A DNA stretch of 6,017 nucleotides, taken from positions 1-6,017 of the forward strand of contig CALHCK010000119.1 in the NCBI GenBank assembly GCA_937936695.1. Direction: 5' to 3'. Within the stretch, counting starts at the first letter, position 1. The number at the start of each line of letters is the position of its first letter. Origin of the DNA: an uncultured Polaribacter sp. (GTDB taxonomy: Bacteria > Bacteroidota > Bacteroidia > Flavobacteriales > Flavobacteriaceae). A model generated the notes under the pieces. That model did not search any database. It worked only from the letters and a program-made list of their open reading frames with translations, and had not been told where the DNA came from. Below, in pieces: positions 1-6,017 of this stretch. The position numbers were made by a program, and so were the translations under genes.

Positions 1-1001
1 GAGTCTGGTACTAATTGTTGAAAAGCATCAATTTTAGAAATTTCTTTACAAACGATTCCCGAATCTTTTACATATTTAATAAATACTAAATCGTTACAAG
101 GTAAGTGGCTAAAAAAGTTAGTATTGTTAGGTTTTAAATAACGAACAATTTTATTAAGTCTTTTAAAATCATACTCGGCAGAAGTTTTTAACTCAGGATA
201 TATAGGCAGTAATGTTGGTAAGCTACTTTTTTTTATAGAAATTGAAGCAGGAAAACTGTAGATTTCTTTTTTTTCAATATCCATAGGAACAAAATCATCT
301 GCTAAACAAGTAAAACCATTAGCTTGTAATAAGGCAAGAGAAGTACTTTTACCATTACCCGAATCTCCTAAAAATAAAACAGCTTTTTTTTGATTAGAAA
401 CTGCTGATGCATGAAAAACTCCCATCCATTCGTTTTCTTCTTTCTGGTGAATTTTTTGGATTAATTCCATAGAAAATTTACCTTGAAAAAAGTGAATTTC
501 TTTATTACTCCATGCCCCAATAAAATTTTTATCAACAAAGAGAAAAATAAAATTATTGTCTACAAAAACATCAAACTCATAATTAAAATTTGTTTTATCA
601 ACTAATAAATGGGCAAATTTAGGATGTACCAAAGAAAGCTCCGTTTCAGAAGCATACGATATCTTAAAAACTACGTTGTTAATTTTGTAGTAATAAACAA
701 AATCAAACGTTTTTGGTATTTTAGTGTCTCTATAATCATTTATTAATTTAGATTCTAAAGATTCATTAGAATTAAACATTTTCTGTTCTAAATCTAATAC
801 AAAATCTATTGTCTTATCTAAAGGAAGCGATAACTTTTTAGAAAGTACAGTAGCAATATCTTTTACAGAAATTCCTTTGCTTAATCTTTTTAAAATATCT
901 GCAGTTGTGTTTTCTAAAACTACGTATTTGTTAGTGTGATTTAGCCAAACGATAGTTTTATCTTCTACAACACTGTATATAAAGTCTGATTGTTTTTTCA
1001 T
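1..1001 (-). CDS. PqqD-like domain fused to HPr-kinase-like P-loop kinase (partial, C-terminus off the left edge)
   Basis: The frame is open from an ATG at 1001 to the window edge, giving 333 codons with no stop. An in-frame TAA at 1017-1019 leaves no earlier start. Residues about 10-75 resemble a PqqD domain: a 'TIVWLNHTNKYVVLENTTAD' strand/turn block, then a helix ('ILKRL'), 'GISVKDIATVL' and a final helix to M75. From about residue 190 the pattern is that of the HPr-kinase/PEP-carboxykinase-like fold: H197 in 'FHASAV', a Walker A motif GDSGNGKST (212-220), an acidic pair in 'LADDFVP' (D235, D236) and 'FPASISIKK' (250-258). Residues 76-190 match nothing I recognise. The HPr-kinase signature (IEIRG-type) is not seen, so I do not call it HprK. 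It is probably an ATP-dependent small-molecule, protein or peptide kinase in the cytosol; the substrate is unknown. It lies 53 bp after trkH on the same strand and may be co-transcribed. Domain calls are by eye; the kinase fold is more certain than the function. Confidence 0.8.
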   Translation of the reverse strand, partial: MKKQSDFIYSVVEDKTIVWLNHTNKYVVLENTTADILKRLSKGISVKDIATVLSKKLSLPLDKTIDFVLDLEQKMFNSNESLESKLINDYRDTKIPKTFDFVYYYKINNVVFKISYASETELSLVHPKFAHLLVDKTNFNYEFDVFVDNNFIFLFVDKNFIGAWSNKEIHFFQGKFSMELIQKIHQKEENEWMGVFHASAVSNQKKAVLFLGDSGNGKSTSLALLQANGFTCLADDFVPMDIEKKEIYSFPASISIKKSSLPTLLPIYPELKTSAEYDFKRLNKIVRYLKPNNTNFFSHLPCNDLVFIKYVKDSGIVCKEISKIDAFQQLVPD

Positions 1002-1019
1002 GAAAAATAAAAGTAGTTA

Positions 1020-1040
1020 ATTTCTAAAAAGTATAGAAAT
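1020..1040. repeat. Short perfect inverted repeat in the trkH-kinase gap
   Basis: A 7-bp inverted repeat (ATTTCTA / TAGAAAT) with a 7-nt loop lies between the trkH stop and the start of the PqqD-kinase gene. Only one base pair is G-C, so an RNA hairpin would be weak. On the minus strand, the direction of both flanking genes, no T-run follows it, so it does not look like a trkH terminator. On the plus strand a T-run does follow, but no plus-strand gene leads into it. In a region this AT-rich it may be chance. Confidence 0.3.
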
Positions 1041-1054
1041 GTTTTTTTACTTGT

Positions 1055-2554
1055 TTAGTTATTTCTCCAAAAAAACGGAGTAAATAAAATAAGTACTGTA
1101 AATAACTCTAGCCTACCTATTAACATTAAAAAAGAGCAAAACCATTTTGCAGAGTCTGTTAAATGAGAAAAATTATCTACAGGACTAACAGAGCCAATAG
1201 CAGGACCAATATTACCTAATGAAGAAGCTGCTGCACCAATTGCAGACATAAAATCTAAACCAAAAAGAGTTAATACAACAGATGCTACTATAAAAATTAG
1301 CATGTAAATAATAAAAAAAGATAGAATATTAAAAACAATGGTTTGGCTAACAGCTTTCTTATCATACCTAACAGGTATAATGGCATTTGGGTGTAAAGCT
1401 TTTTTAAATTCTAAAAAACTACTTTTTAACATTACAATATGTCTAACAACCTTAACCCCTCCGCTTGTAGAACCAGCAGAACCTCCTGTAAAAAATAAGG
1501 CGAAAAAAATACTAGTAGCTAAAAAGTGCCACATTGTAAAATCTGCCGAAACAAAACCTGTAGTTGTAACAACAGAAGTAACCATAAATAAAGAATGTCT
1601 AATAGCGCTTTCTGCTTTACCAAAAACCATAGGGTGTGCTATGGTAGTTTGTAAATTTGGGTCTTGAAAAAAGTAAATAATAATAGCTATTATGGCAGAT
1701 ACACCTATAATACCTCCAAAATAATATCTAAATTCTTCGCTTTCAAAAACCTTTCTTATTTTTCCTTTTAAAGCAAAGTAAGTAAGTACAAAGTTAGTAC
1801 CTGCAATAAGCATAAATAGTAAAATAATGTACTGTACAAAAGGTAAGTTATTGTAAAAAGCAACACTATTGTTTTTAGTAGAAAAACCACCTGTACTCAT
1901 GGTTGCCATTGCGTGGTTAATAGCATCAAACCAATTCATACCTGCAATCTTCAATAAAAAAAACTGAATAATAGTAAGAGTTACATATATTAAATACAAG
2001 CGTTTTGCTGTGTCTGTAATTCTAGGGTGTAGTTTGTCTGCAGATGGTCCGGGTGCTTCTGCCATAAATAATTGCATTCCTCCAATACCAAGTAGTGGCA
2101 AAATAGCTATGGTTAATACAATAATTCCCATACCACCAATCCAATGTGTTGCGCTACGCCAAAATAAAATACCTTTTGGCATTGCTTCTATGTCTTTTAA
2201 AATAGAAGAACCTGTGGTGGAGTAGCCAGAGATTGTTTCAAAAAAGGCATCACTAATGTTGGGTATTGCTCCAGAAAATAAATAAGGCAACATACCTGTA
2301 AAAGATAATATAAGCCAACCTAGGCTAACTATTAAATACCCTTCTTTTTTTTGAATATTGGTGCTTTTGGGTTTGTTTAAAAAATAAAGTAATAACCCTA
2401 TAATTATAGTAATTATTCCTGCATTTAAAATACCCCATTTAGCGTTTTCATTATGATAAAGGCTAAAAGGAAAAGCAATAAACATAAATAGACCGTTTAA
2501 AATAGCTGTAATACCTAAGAAACGAAATATTATTTTAGTGTTTAATGCACTCAT
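1055..2554 (-). CDS. trkH: Trk potassium uptake system membrane subunit TrkH
   Basis: This 499-residue integral inner-membrane protein is the K+-conducting subunit of the Trk system and works with the TrkA ring encoded just upstream. The family's four M1-P-M2 repeats are visible through their selectivity-filter loops: STTGSS (G115), MSTGGF (G222), TTTGFV (G333) and LGNIGP (G450). Other hallmarks are 'HWIGGMGIIVL' (about 137-147), 'MAEAPGPSADKLHPRI' (164-179), the glycine-rich 'TGGSAGSTSGGVK' intramembrane stretch (356-368) and the C-terminal 'IGRLELFT' with R481. Two extra hydrophobic segments precede the first repeat (about 10-32 and 41-59), and the length of about 500 fits TrkH better than the shorter KtrB. 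The ATG lies 4 bp after the trkA stop, so translation is probably coupled. The protein looks intact, ending 'FFWRNN'. Gating is expected through TrkA nucleotide binding; no separate promoter is evident. Confidence 0.96.
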   Translation of the reverse strand: MSALNTKIIFRFLGITAILNGLFMFIAFPFSLYHNENAKWGILNAGIITIIIGLLLYFLNKPKSTNIQKKEGYLIVSLGWLILSFTGMLPYLFSGAIPNISDAFFETISGYSTTGSSILKDIEAMPKGILFWRSATHWIGGMGIIVLTIAILPLLGIGGMQLFMAEAPGPSADKLHPRITDTAKRLYLIYVTLTIIQFFLLKIAGMNWFDAINHAMATMSTGGFSTKNNSVAFYNNLPFVQYIILLFMLIAGTNFVLTYFALKGKIRKVFESEEFRYYFGGIIGVSAIIAIIIYFFQDPNLQTTIAHPMVFGKAESAIRHSLFMVTSVVTTTGFVSADFTMWHFLATSIFFALFFTGGSAGSTSGGVKVVRHIVMLKSSFLEFKKALHPNAIIPVRYDKKAVSQTIVFNILSFFIIYMLIFIVASVVLTLFGLDFMSAIGAAASSLGNIGPAIGSVSPVDNFSHLTDSAKWFCSFLMLIGRLELFTVLILFTPFFWRNN

Positions 2555-2558
2555 ACAA

Positions 2559-3905
2559 TTATTTAAAAAGACTTTCTACTGTGTTTATAGCTTCTGGTAA
2601 ACAAAAAACAATTACTTTATCTCCTGTTCTAATTTCCATATCTCCGGTAACCATAATTGCTTTTTCATTTCTAATGATACCTCCAAATACAGCTTCTCTA
2701 GGAATATTTAATTCTTTTATCGATTTTTTGGTAACTTTAGCTTTGTCTTTAACTTCAAATTCAAAAACCTCTGCATCTATATTGTGTAAATTAGCAAGTG
2801 CTAAAATTTCACCTTTTCTAATATGTCTAAATATATTACTAGCAGCAATTAGTTTTTTGTTAATTAAAGACTGAATACCTATTGTTTGAGAAATATCGAT
2901 GTAATCCATATTTTCTACTAGTGCAATTGTTTTTTTTACCCCTTTAGATTTAGCAACCAAACAAGACATGATGTTTGTTTCAGAATTTCCTGTAACGGCA
3001 ATAAAAGCATCGGTTTCTCTAATATGTTCTTCTTCTAAAAGTTCTAAATCTCTACCGTCTCCATGAATTACTAAAGTATTATTTAGTTGTTCTGCAAGCA
3101 TTTCTGCTTTTTCTCTGTTTTTTTCAATAAGTTTTACCTTAAAGTTTTCTTTACAAAGATTACGAGCCGTTTTTTCACCAATACTACTACCTCCAAGAAT
3201 CATAACATTTTTAATGTTAAATTGCTTTTTACCAATAATAGGGTATAGGTCTTTCATGCTGTAATTAGGAACACAAAAATATACCTGATCATCTAACTGA
3301 TATCTGGTATCTCCTCTTGGTATAATGGTTTGGCTAACTCCTGGTCTTTTTATAGCAATCGTAACAAAGTCTACATCAGGAAAACGCTGAATAGCTTCTT
3401 TTACAGTTAAGTCTAAAATAGGAGATGTATAGGTTAAAGAAGTACCCATTACATTAAAAACACCTCTTTCAAAAGCAACGGTATCATTAAAAGAAGATTG
3501 ATCTAACAACATTTTAATTTCGTTAGCAGCAAGTTCTTGTGGCGATATCATAAAATCTAAACCAAAAGATCTGTAATCAACCTCACATTCGTTTAAAAAC
3601 GCTGGATTATCTATTCTAGCAATTGTTTTTTTAACTCCTAAAGATTTACCAATAACAGAAATTGTAAAATTTGTGTTTTGGTTGTCTGTAATAGCAATTA
3701 ATAAATCGGCAGAATCTATACCTATTTCTTTTAATAACTTAGTAGAAGTAGCATCACCTTTTTTGGTAATTACGTCTAAATGATTGTTTATGTATTCTAA
3801 CTTATCTCCATCAAAATCTATAATGTAGGTGTCTTGAGACTCGTAAGAAAGTAGTTTAGCTAAGTGAAAACCAACGTCTCCAGCTCCAGCTATAATAATT
3901 TTCAT
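2559..3905 (-). CDS. trkA: Trk potassium uptake regulatory subunit TrkA
   Basis: TrkA is the peripheral cytosolic subunit that binds nucleotides and gates TrkH. At 448 residues it has two full RCK units, as in E. coli-type TrkA and unlike single-unit KtrA. The first Rossmann fold begins at residue 2 with GAGDVG (7-12) and has acidic D30/D32 at the end of its second strand, then 'KGDATS' (49-54). A first RCK_C region follows at about 140-215. The second Rossmann fold has 'MILGGSSIG' (235-243), E261 after its second strand and 'HGDGRD' (281-286). A second RCK_C region (about 370-448) ends in 'IRTGDKVIVFC'. The second loop reads GGSSIG, a variant of GxGxxG, so nucleotide preference may differ between the two sites; this is inference. 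The ATG is fixed by an in-frame TAA two codons upstream (3909-3911). It is the first gene of the leftward operon, with a consensus-like promoter directly in front. Confidence 0.96.
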   Translation of the reverse strand: MKIIIAGAGDVGFHLAKLLSYESQDTYIIDFDGDKLEYINNHLDVITKKGDATSTKLLKEIGIDSADLLIAITDNQNTNFTISVIGKSLGVKKTIARIDNPAFLNECEVDYRSFGLDFMISPQELAANEIKMLLDQSSFNDTVAFERGVFNVMGTSLTYTSPILDLTVKEAIQRFPDVDFVTIAIKRPGVSQTIIPRGDTRYQLDDQVYFCVPNYSMKDLYPIIGKKQFNIKNVMILGGSSIGEKTARNLCKENFKVKLIEKNREKAEMLAEQLNNTLVIHGDGRDLELLEEEHIRETDAFIAVTGNSETNIMSCLVAKSKGVKKTIALVENMDYIDISQTIGIQSLINKKLIAASNIFRHIRKGEILALANLHNIDAEVFEFEVKDKAKVTKKSIKELNIPREAVFGGIIRNEKAIMVTGDMEIRTGDKVIVFCLPEAINTVESLFK

Positions 3906-3932
3906 GTGTTAAATGTAAAAGGATAACAGAAA

Positions 3933-3965
3933 CAAAGATATAAAGAGTTTTGCTTGCAACACAAA
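3933..3965 (-). promoter_or_regulatory. Bacteroidota-type promoter for trkA-trkH
   Basis: Read on the minus strand, TTTG (3965-3962) is followed after 21 bp by TATCTTTG (3940-3933). The latter matches the Bacteroidota -7 element TAnnTTTG at every fixed position, and the former matches the -33 element. Transcription would begin a few bases further on, near 3926-3928, leaving a leader of about 20 nt before the trkA ATG. The position, orientation and fit make it the best candidate for driving trkA, trkH and possibly the kinase gene. No operator or riboswitch structure is apparent. Confidence 0.6.
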
Positions 3966-3992
3966 TAAAAGATGTTTTTAAGTGTTTAAATT

Positions 3993-4026
3993 AAATTTTG
4001 ATAAAACAGAAGTAAATCATTTTTTG
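3993..4026 (+). promoter_or_regulatory. Weak candidate promoter region for radC
   Basis: Two imperfect readings are possible on the plus strand. In the first, TTTG (3997-4000) acts as a -33 element, with ATTTTTTG (4019-4026) 18 bp later as a degenerate -7 element, which leaves a very short leader. In the second, AAATTTTG (3993-4000), one mismatch from TAnnTTTG, is itself the -7 element, with no -33 partner at normal spacing. A radC promoter must lie in or near this divergent gap unless radC is read from afar, but the sequence does not settle which reading is right. Confidence 0.25.
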
Positions 4027-4045
4027 TAAATTTATAAGAAAATAG

Positions 4046-4732
4046 ATGGAAAAGCTTACCATAAAATCTTGGTCCTTAGATGATAGACCAAGAGAGAAAT
4101 TAGTATCCAAAGGAAAAAAAACATTATCTGATGCAGAGTTAATAGCAATTCTTATAGGTTCTGGCAATAGAGAAGAAAGCGCAGTAGCTTTATCTAAAAG
4201 AATTTTAAATACTGTAAAAGGAAACATAAATGCACTCGCAAAATTGTCTGTAGAACAGTTAACAAATTTTAAAGGAATAGGAGAGGCAAAAGCAATTAGC
4301 ATTATAACAGCTTTAGAACTAGGAAAAAGAAGACAATTAGAAGTAGCTTTAGAAAAACCTAAAATTACCTGTAGTAAAGATGCTTACAATCTTTTGCAAC
4401 CCGTTATAGGAGATTTGCATCATGAAGAATTTTGGGTATTGTTTTTAAATAATTCTAATAAAGTATTAGAAAATAAATTAATAAGTAAAGGAGGTTTAAC
4501 AGCAACTATTGTAGATGTTAGATTGTTGTTTAAAAGAGCCTTAGAGTTAGGGGCTGTTGCAATAATTGTATCTCATAATCATCCGTCTGGTAAATTAGAA
4601 CCAAGTGAGCAGGATAAATTGTTGACAAAAAAGATAAAAGAAGCAGGAAGTACTTTAGATATAAAAGTATTAGATCATTTAATAATTACCGAAAAAGCGT
4701 ATTTTAGCTTTGCAGATGAAGGTGTGTTTTAA
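4046..4732 (+). CDS. radC: RadC family JAMM/MPN-domain protein
   Basis: This 228-residue protein is of normal family length. The N-terminal part has the conserved 'DDRPREKL' (12-19) and 'LSDAELIAILIGSG' (27-40). A helix-hairpin-helix-like segment follows (about 70-93, with 'FKGIGEAKA'), which suggests nucleic acid contact. The C-terminal JAMM domain (about 105-228) carries the metal-binding pattern H-x-H-x7-S-x2-D in full: H177, H179, S187 and D190, plus an acidic E127/E128 in 'HEEFWVLFLN'. The residues for a zinc hydrolase site are therefore present. The family was named for DNA repair, but that role has been questioned and the true substrate is not established. The start is firm because a TAG (4043-4045) abuts the ATG. 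It is divergent from trkA and is followed 64 bp later by the deacetylase-like gene on the same strand, possibly in one transcript. Confidence 0.95.
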   Translation: MEKLTIKSWSLDDRPREKLVSKGKKTLSDAELIAILIGSGNREESAVALSKRILNTVKGNINALAKLSVEQLTNFKGIGEAKAISIITALELGKRRQLEVALEKPKITCSKDAYNLLQPVIGDLHHEEFWVLFLNNSNKVLENKLISKGGLTATIVDVRLLFKRALELGAVAIIVSHNHPSGKLEPSEQDKLLTKKIKEAGSTLDIKVLDHLIITEKAYFSFADEGVF

Positions 4733-4796
4733 AAGAAATTTTAAGATGATTTTTTTAATGAATTGATAGTCTGTGTAAAAAGTGTTAACCTGAAGA

Positions 4797-6017
4797 ATGA
4801 TATTAATTTATACGCATAAAATTACACCTAGACTTAAATATATTTTTAAGCATATTTTTACAAGAACATTATTAATATCTGTTAATTTTACATCGAAAGT
4901 AGAGGATTTTGTTGCACATAACGGACCTAAAATAACGTACGGGAAAGCACCTTTAGGAAATGAGTTTTTTGTAAAAAGCAAAAACTTATTATTTGAACAA
5001 GGAGTAAATGATTTAGAAATATCTATTCAGAAATGGGATGAGGTTCCTTGTTTTTTTAGAGCAGGAACAAAATCTACCATTCCGTTTGATATTTTTGCAG
5101 CAAGTTTTTATTTAATATCTAGATATGAAGAGTATTTACCACACGTAAAAGACACACACGGACGCTATACTGCAGAACAAAGTATTGCATACAAGCATGG
5201 ATTTTTAGAAAAACCAGTAATAGATATTTGGGCGTATAAATTGTTAGAGGTTCTAAAAGAAAAATTTCCCGACTATGAGTATCAACAGCGTAACTATGAA
5301 TTTATATCTACCTTAGATATAGATAATGCGTATGCATACAAATACAAAAGTTTGGTTAGAAATGTAGGCGGATTTGTAAAGGATTTGGTAAATTTTAGAT
5401 TATTAAATGTTTGGGATAGATTTGCTGTTTCTGTTAAGATTAAAAAAGATCCGTTTGATACTTTTAATAAAATTTTAAGAATAAAAAAAGAGAAAAATAT
5501 AAAAACAATTATCTTTTTTTTAATTGGAGATTATACCACTTTTGATACAAATGTATCTGCCTCTAAAACAAAATACAGGTTACTAATAAAAGAAATGTTA
5601 GACTATGCTAAAGTTGGTTTGCATCCGTCTTATTTTACAATGAAAAACCCTGCATTATTAAAAAAAGAAAAGCAAAGACTTGAAGATATTATAAATACAG
5701 CTATATTAAAATCTAGACAGCATTACCTTCGTTTTAATTTACCTGAAACGTATCAAAATTTAATTGATTTAGAAGTAGCGGAAGATTACTCTATGGGATA
5801 CGCAAGTAATGTTGGTTTTAGAGCAAGCACTTGTACTCCTTTTTATTTTTATGATTTAGATTTTGAAATTCAAACCCCTCTTAAAATTTTTCCTTTTGCA
5901 TTAATGGATACTACTTTAAATGATTATATGAAATTAACACCAAAACAATCTTTAGGAAGAATAAGAGATTTAAAGAATGAAGTAAAAGCCGTAAACGGAA
6001 CTTTTATTACATTGTTT
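4797..6017 (+). CDS. Polysaccharide-deacetylase-like protein of Bacteroidota type (partial, C-terminus off the right edge)
   Basis: The frame is open from an ATG at 4797 to the window end, giving 407 codons. A TGA at 4791-4793 is in frame just upstream, so no earlier start exists. No signal peptide is seen, so the product is probably cytosolic. The first 165 or so residues match the N-terminal domain that precedes a deacetylase fold in many Bacteroidota proteins (I believe DUF7033), including 'IPFDIFAASFYLISRYEEYL'. The deacetylase-like (NodB/CE4-type) part starts at 'STLDIDNAY', with D174 and D176 in the metal-site position. Later conserved blocks are 'VGLHPSY' (H276), 'SRQHYLRFN' (R307, H309), 'EDYSMGY' (329-335), 'GFRAST' (R342) and 'FALMD' (D371). 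The classical HSxxH motif is not intact: H276 is followed by P-S-Y-F. It may deacetylate an envelope or capsule sugar, but the substrate is unknown. From memory of the family, only a few dozen residues should be missing. Confidence 0.85.
   Translation, partial: MILIYTHKITPRLKYIFKHIFTRTLLISVNFTSKVEDFVAHNGPKITYGKAPLGNEFFVKSKNLLFEQGVNDLEISIQKWDEVPCFFRAGTKSTIPFDIFAASFYLISRYEEYLPHVKDTHGRYTAEQSIAYKHGFLEKPVIDIWAYKLLEVLKEKFPDYEYQQRNYEFISTLDIDNAYAYKYKSLVRNVGGFVKDLVNFRLLNVWDRFAVSVKIKKDPFDTFNKILRIKKEKNIKTIIFFLIGDYTTFDTNVSASKTKYRLLIKEMLDYAKVGLHPSYFTMKNPALLKKEKQRLEDIINTAILKSRQHYLRFNLPETYQNLIDLEVAEDYSMGYASNVGFRASTCTPFYFYDLDFEIQTPLKIFPFALMDTTLNDYMKLTPKQSLGRIRDLKNEVKAVNGTFITLF

Noticed and set aside
1020..1050. 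Hairpin plus T-run read as an intrinsic terminator
   Set aside because: The T-run follows the stem only on the plus strand, where no gene runs into it. The stem is nearly all A-T, and the flanking genes are on the minus strand.
1338..1667. Plus-strand open frame of 109 codons inside trkH
   Set aside because: It lies wholly antisense to the well-conserved trkH coding sequence, and its translation shows no recognisable domain.
2010..2225. Plus-strand open frame of 71 codons inside trkH
   Set aside because: It is antisense to the first TrkH pore region and has no independent promoter or family resemblance.
2545..2874. Plus-strand open frame of 109 codons across the trkA/trkH junction
   Set aside because: It is antisense to the TrkA C-terminus. 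Its hydrophobic look is what the reverse complement of charged-residue codons gives in AT-rich DNA.
1336..3337. A 15-bp identical stretch (AATGGTTTGGCTAAC) found in both trkH (near 1336) and trkA (near 3325)
   Set aside because: Both copies encode V-S-Q-T-I in the minus-strand reading frames of the two genes. The match is a codon-level coincidence, not a dispersed repeat.
3991..4302. Minus-strand open frame of 103 codons over the radC start and its upstream region
   Set aside because: It is antisense to the conserved N-terminal part of radC and would cover the radC promoter region; nothing in it is recognisable.
4746..4766. Six-codon ATG frame in the gap between radC and the deacetylase-like gene
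   Set aside because: It is too short to support as a gene, and there is no sign of a leader peptide or attenuator structure around it.

Overview
The window looks like chromosomal DNA from an AT-rich member of the Bacteroidota, most likely a flavobacterium. Supporting signs are the very low GC content, gene starts without Shine-Dalgarno sequences, a promoter matching the Bacteroidota consensus (TTTG / TAnnTTTG), and protein types common in that group. The genus cannot be fixed from the sequence; Polaribacter- or Tenacibaculum-like relatives are only a guess.

Layout. Two divergent blocks flank a 140-bp intergenic region (3906-4045). Leftward (minus strand) run trkA (3905-2559), trkH (2554-1055) and the first 333 codons of an open-ended gene (1001 to beyond base 1). 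That last gene encodes a PqqD-like domain fused to an HPr-kinase-like P-loop domain. trkA and trkH are 4 bp apart and the third gene follows after 53 bp, so all three may share the promoter in front of trkA. Rightward (plus strand) run radC (4046-4732) and, 64 bp later, a polysaccharide-deacetylase-like protein of the kind common in Bacteroidota (4797 to beyond base 6017), cut by the window edge probably close to its C-terminus. No gene-free stretch exceeds 300 bases. I see no tRNA, rRNA, CRISPR array, insertion sequence or riboswitch.

How the genes work together. TrkH is the membrane K+ channel/transporter subunit and TrkA is its cytosolic nucleotide-binding gating ring; together they make a complete Trk potassium uptake system. 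RadC and the deacetylase-like protein form a separate block, with no evident functional link to Trk or to each other. The least ordinary element is the left-edge gene. A PqqD-like module is a typical precursor-peptide-binding (RRE) fold, and HPr-kinase-like enzymes are known to phosphorylate lasso peptides. The fusion could therefore be a peptide-modifying kinase at the edge of an unseen RiPP cluster, or a kinase tied to the Trk operon. The window cannot decide between these.
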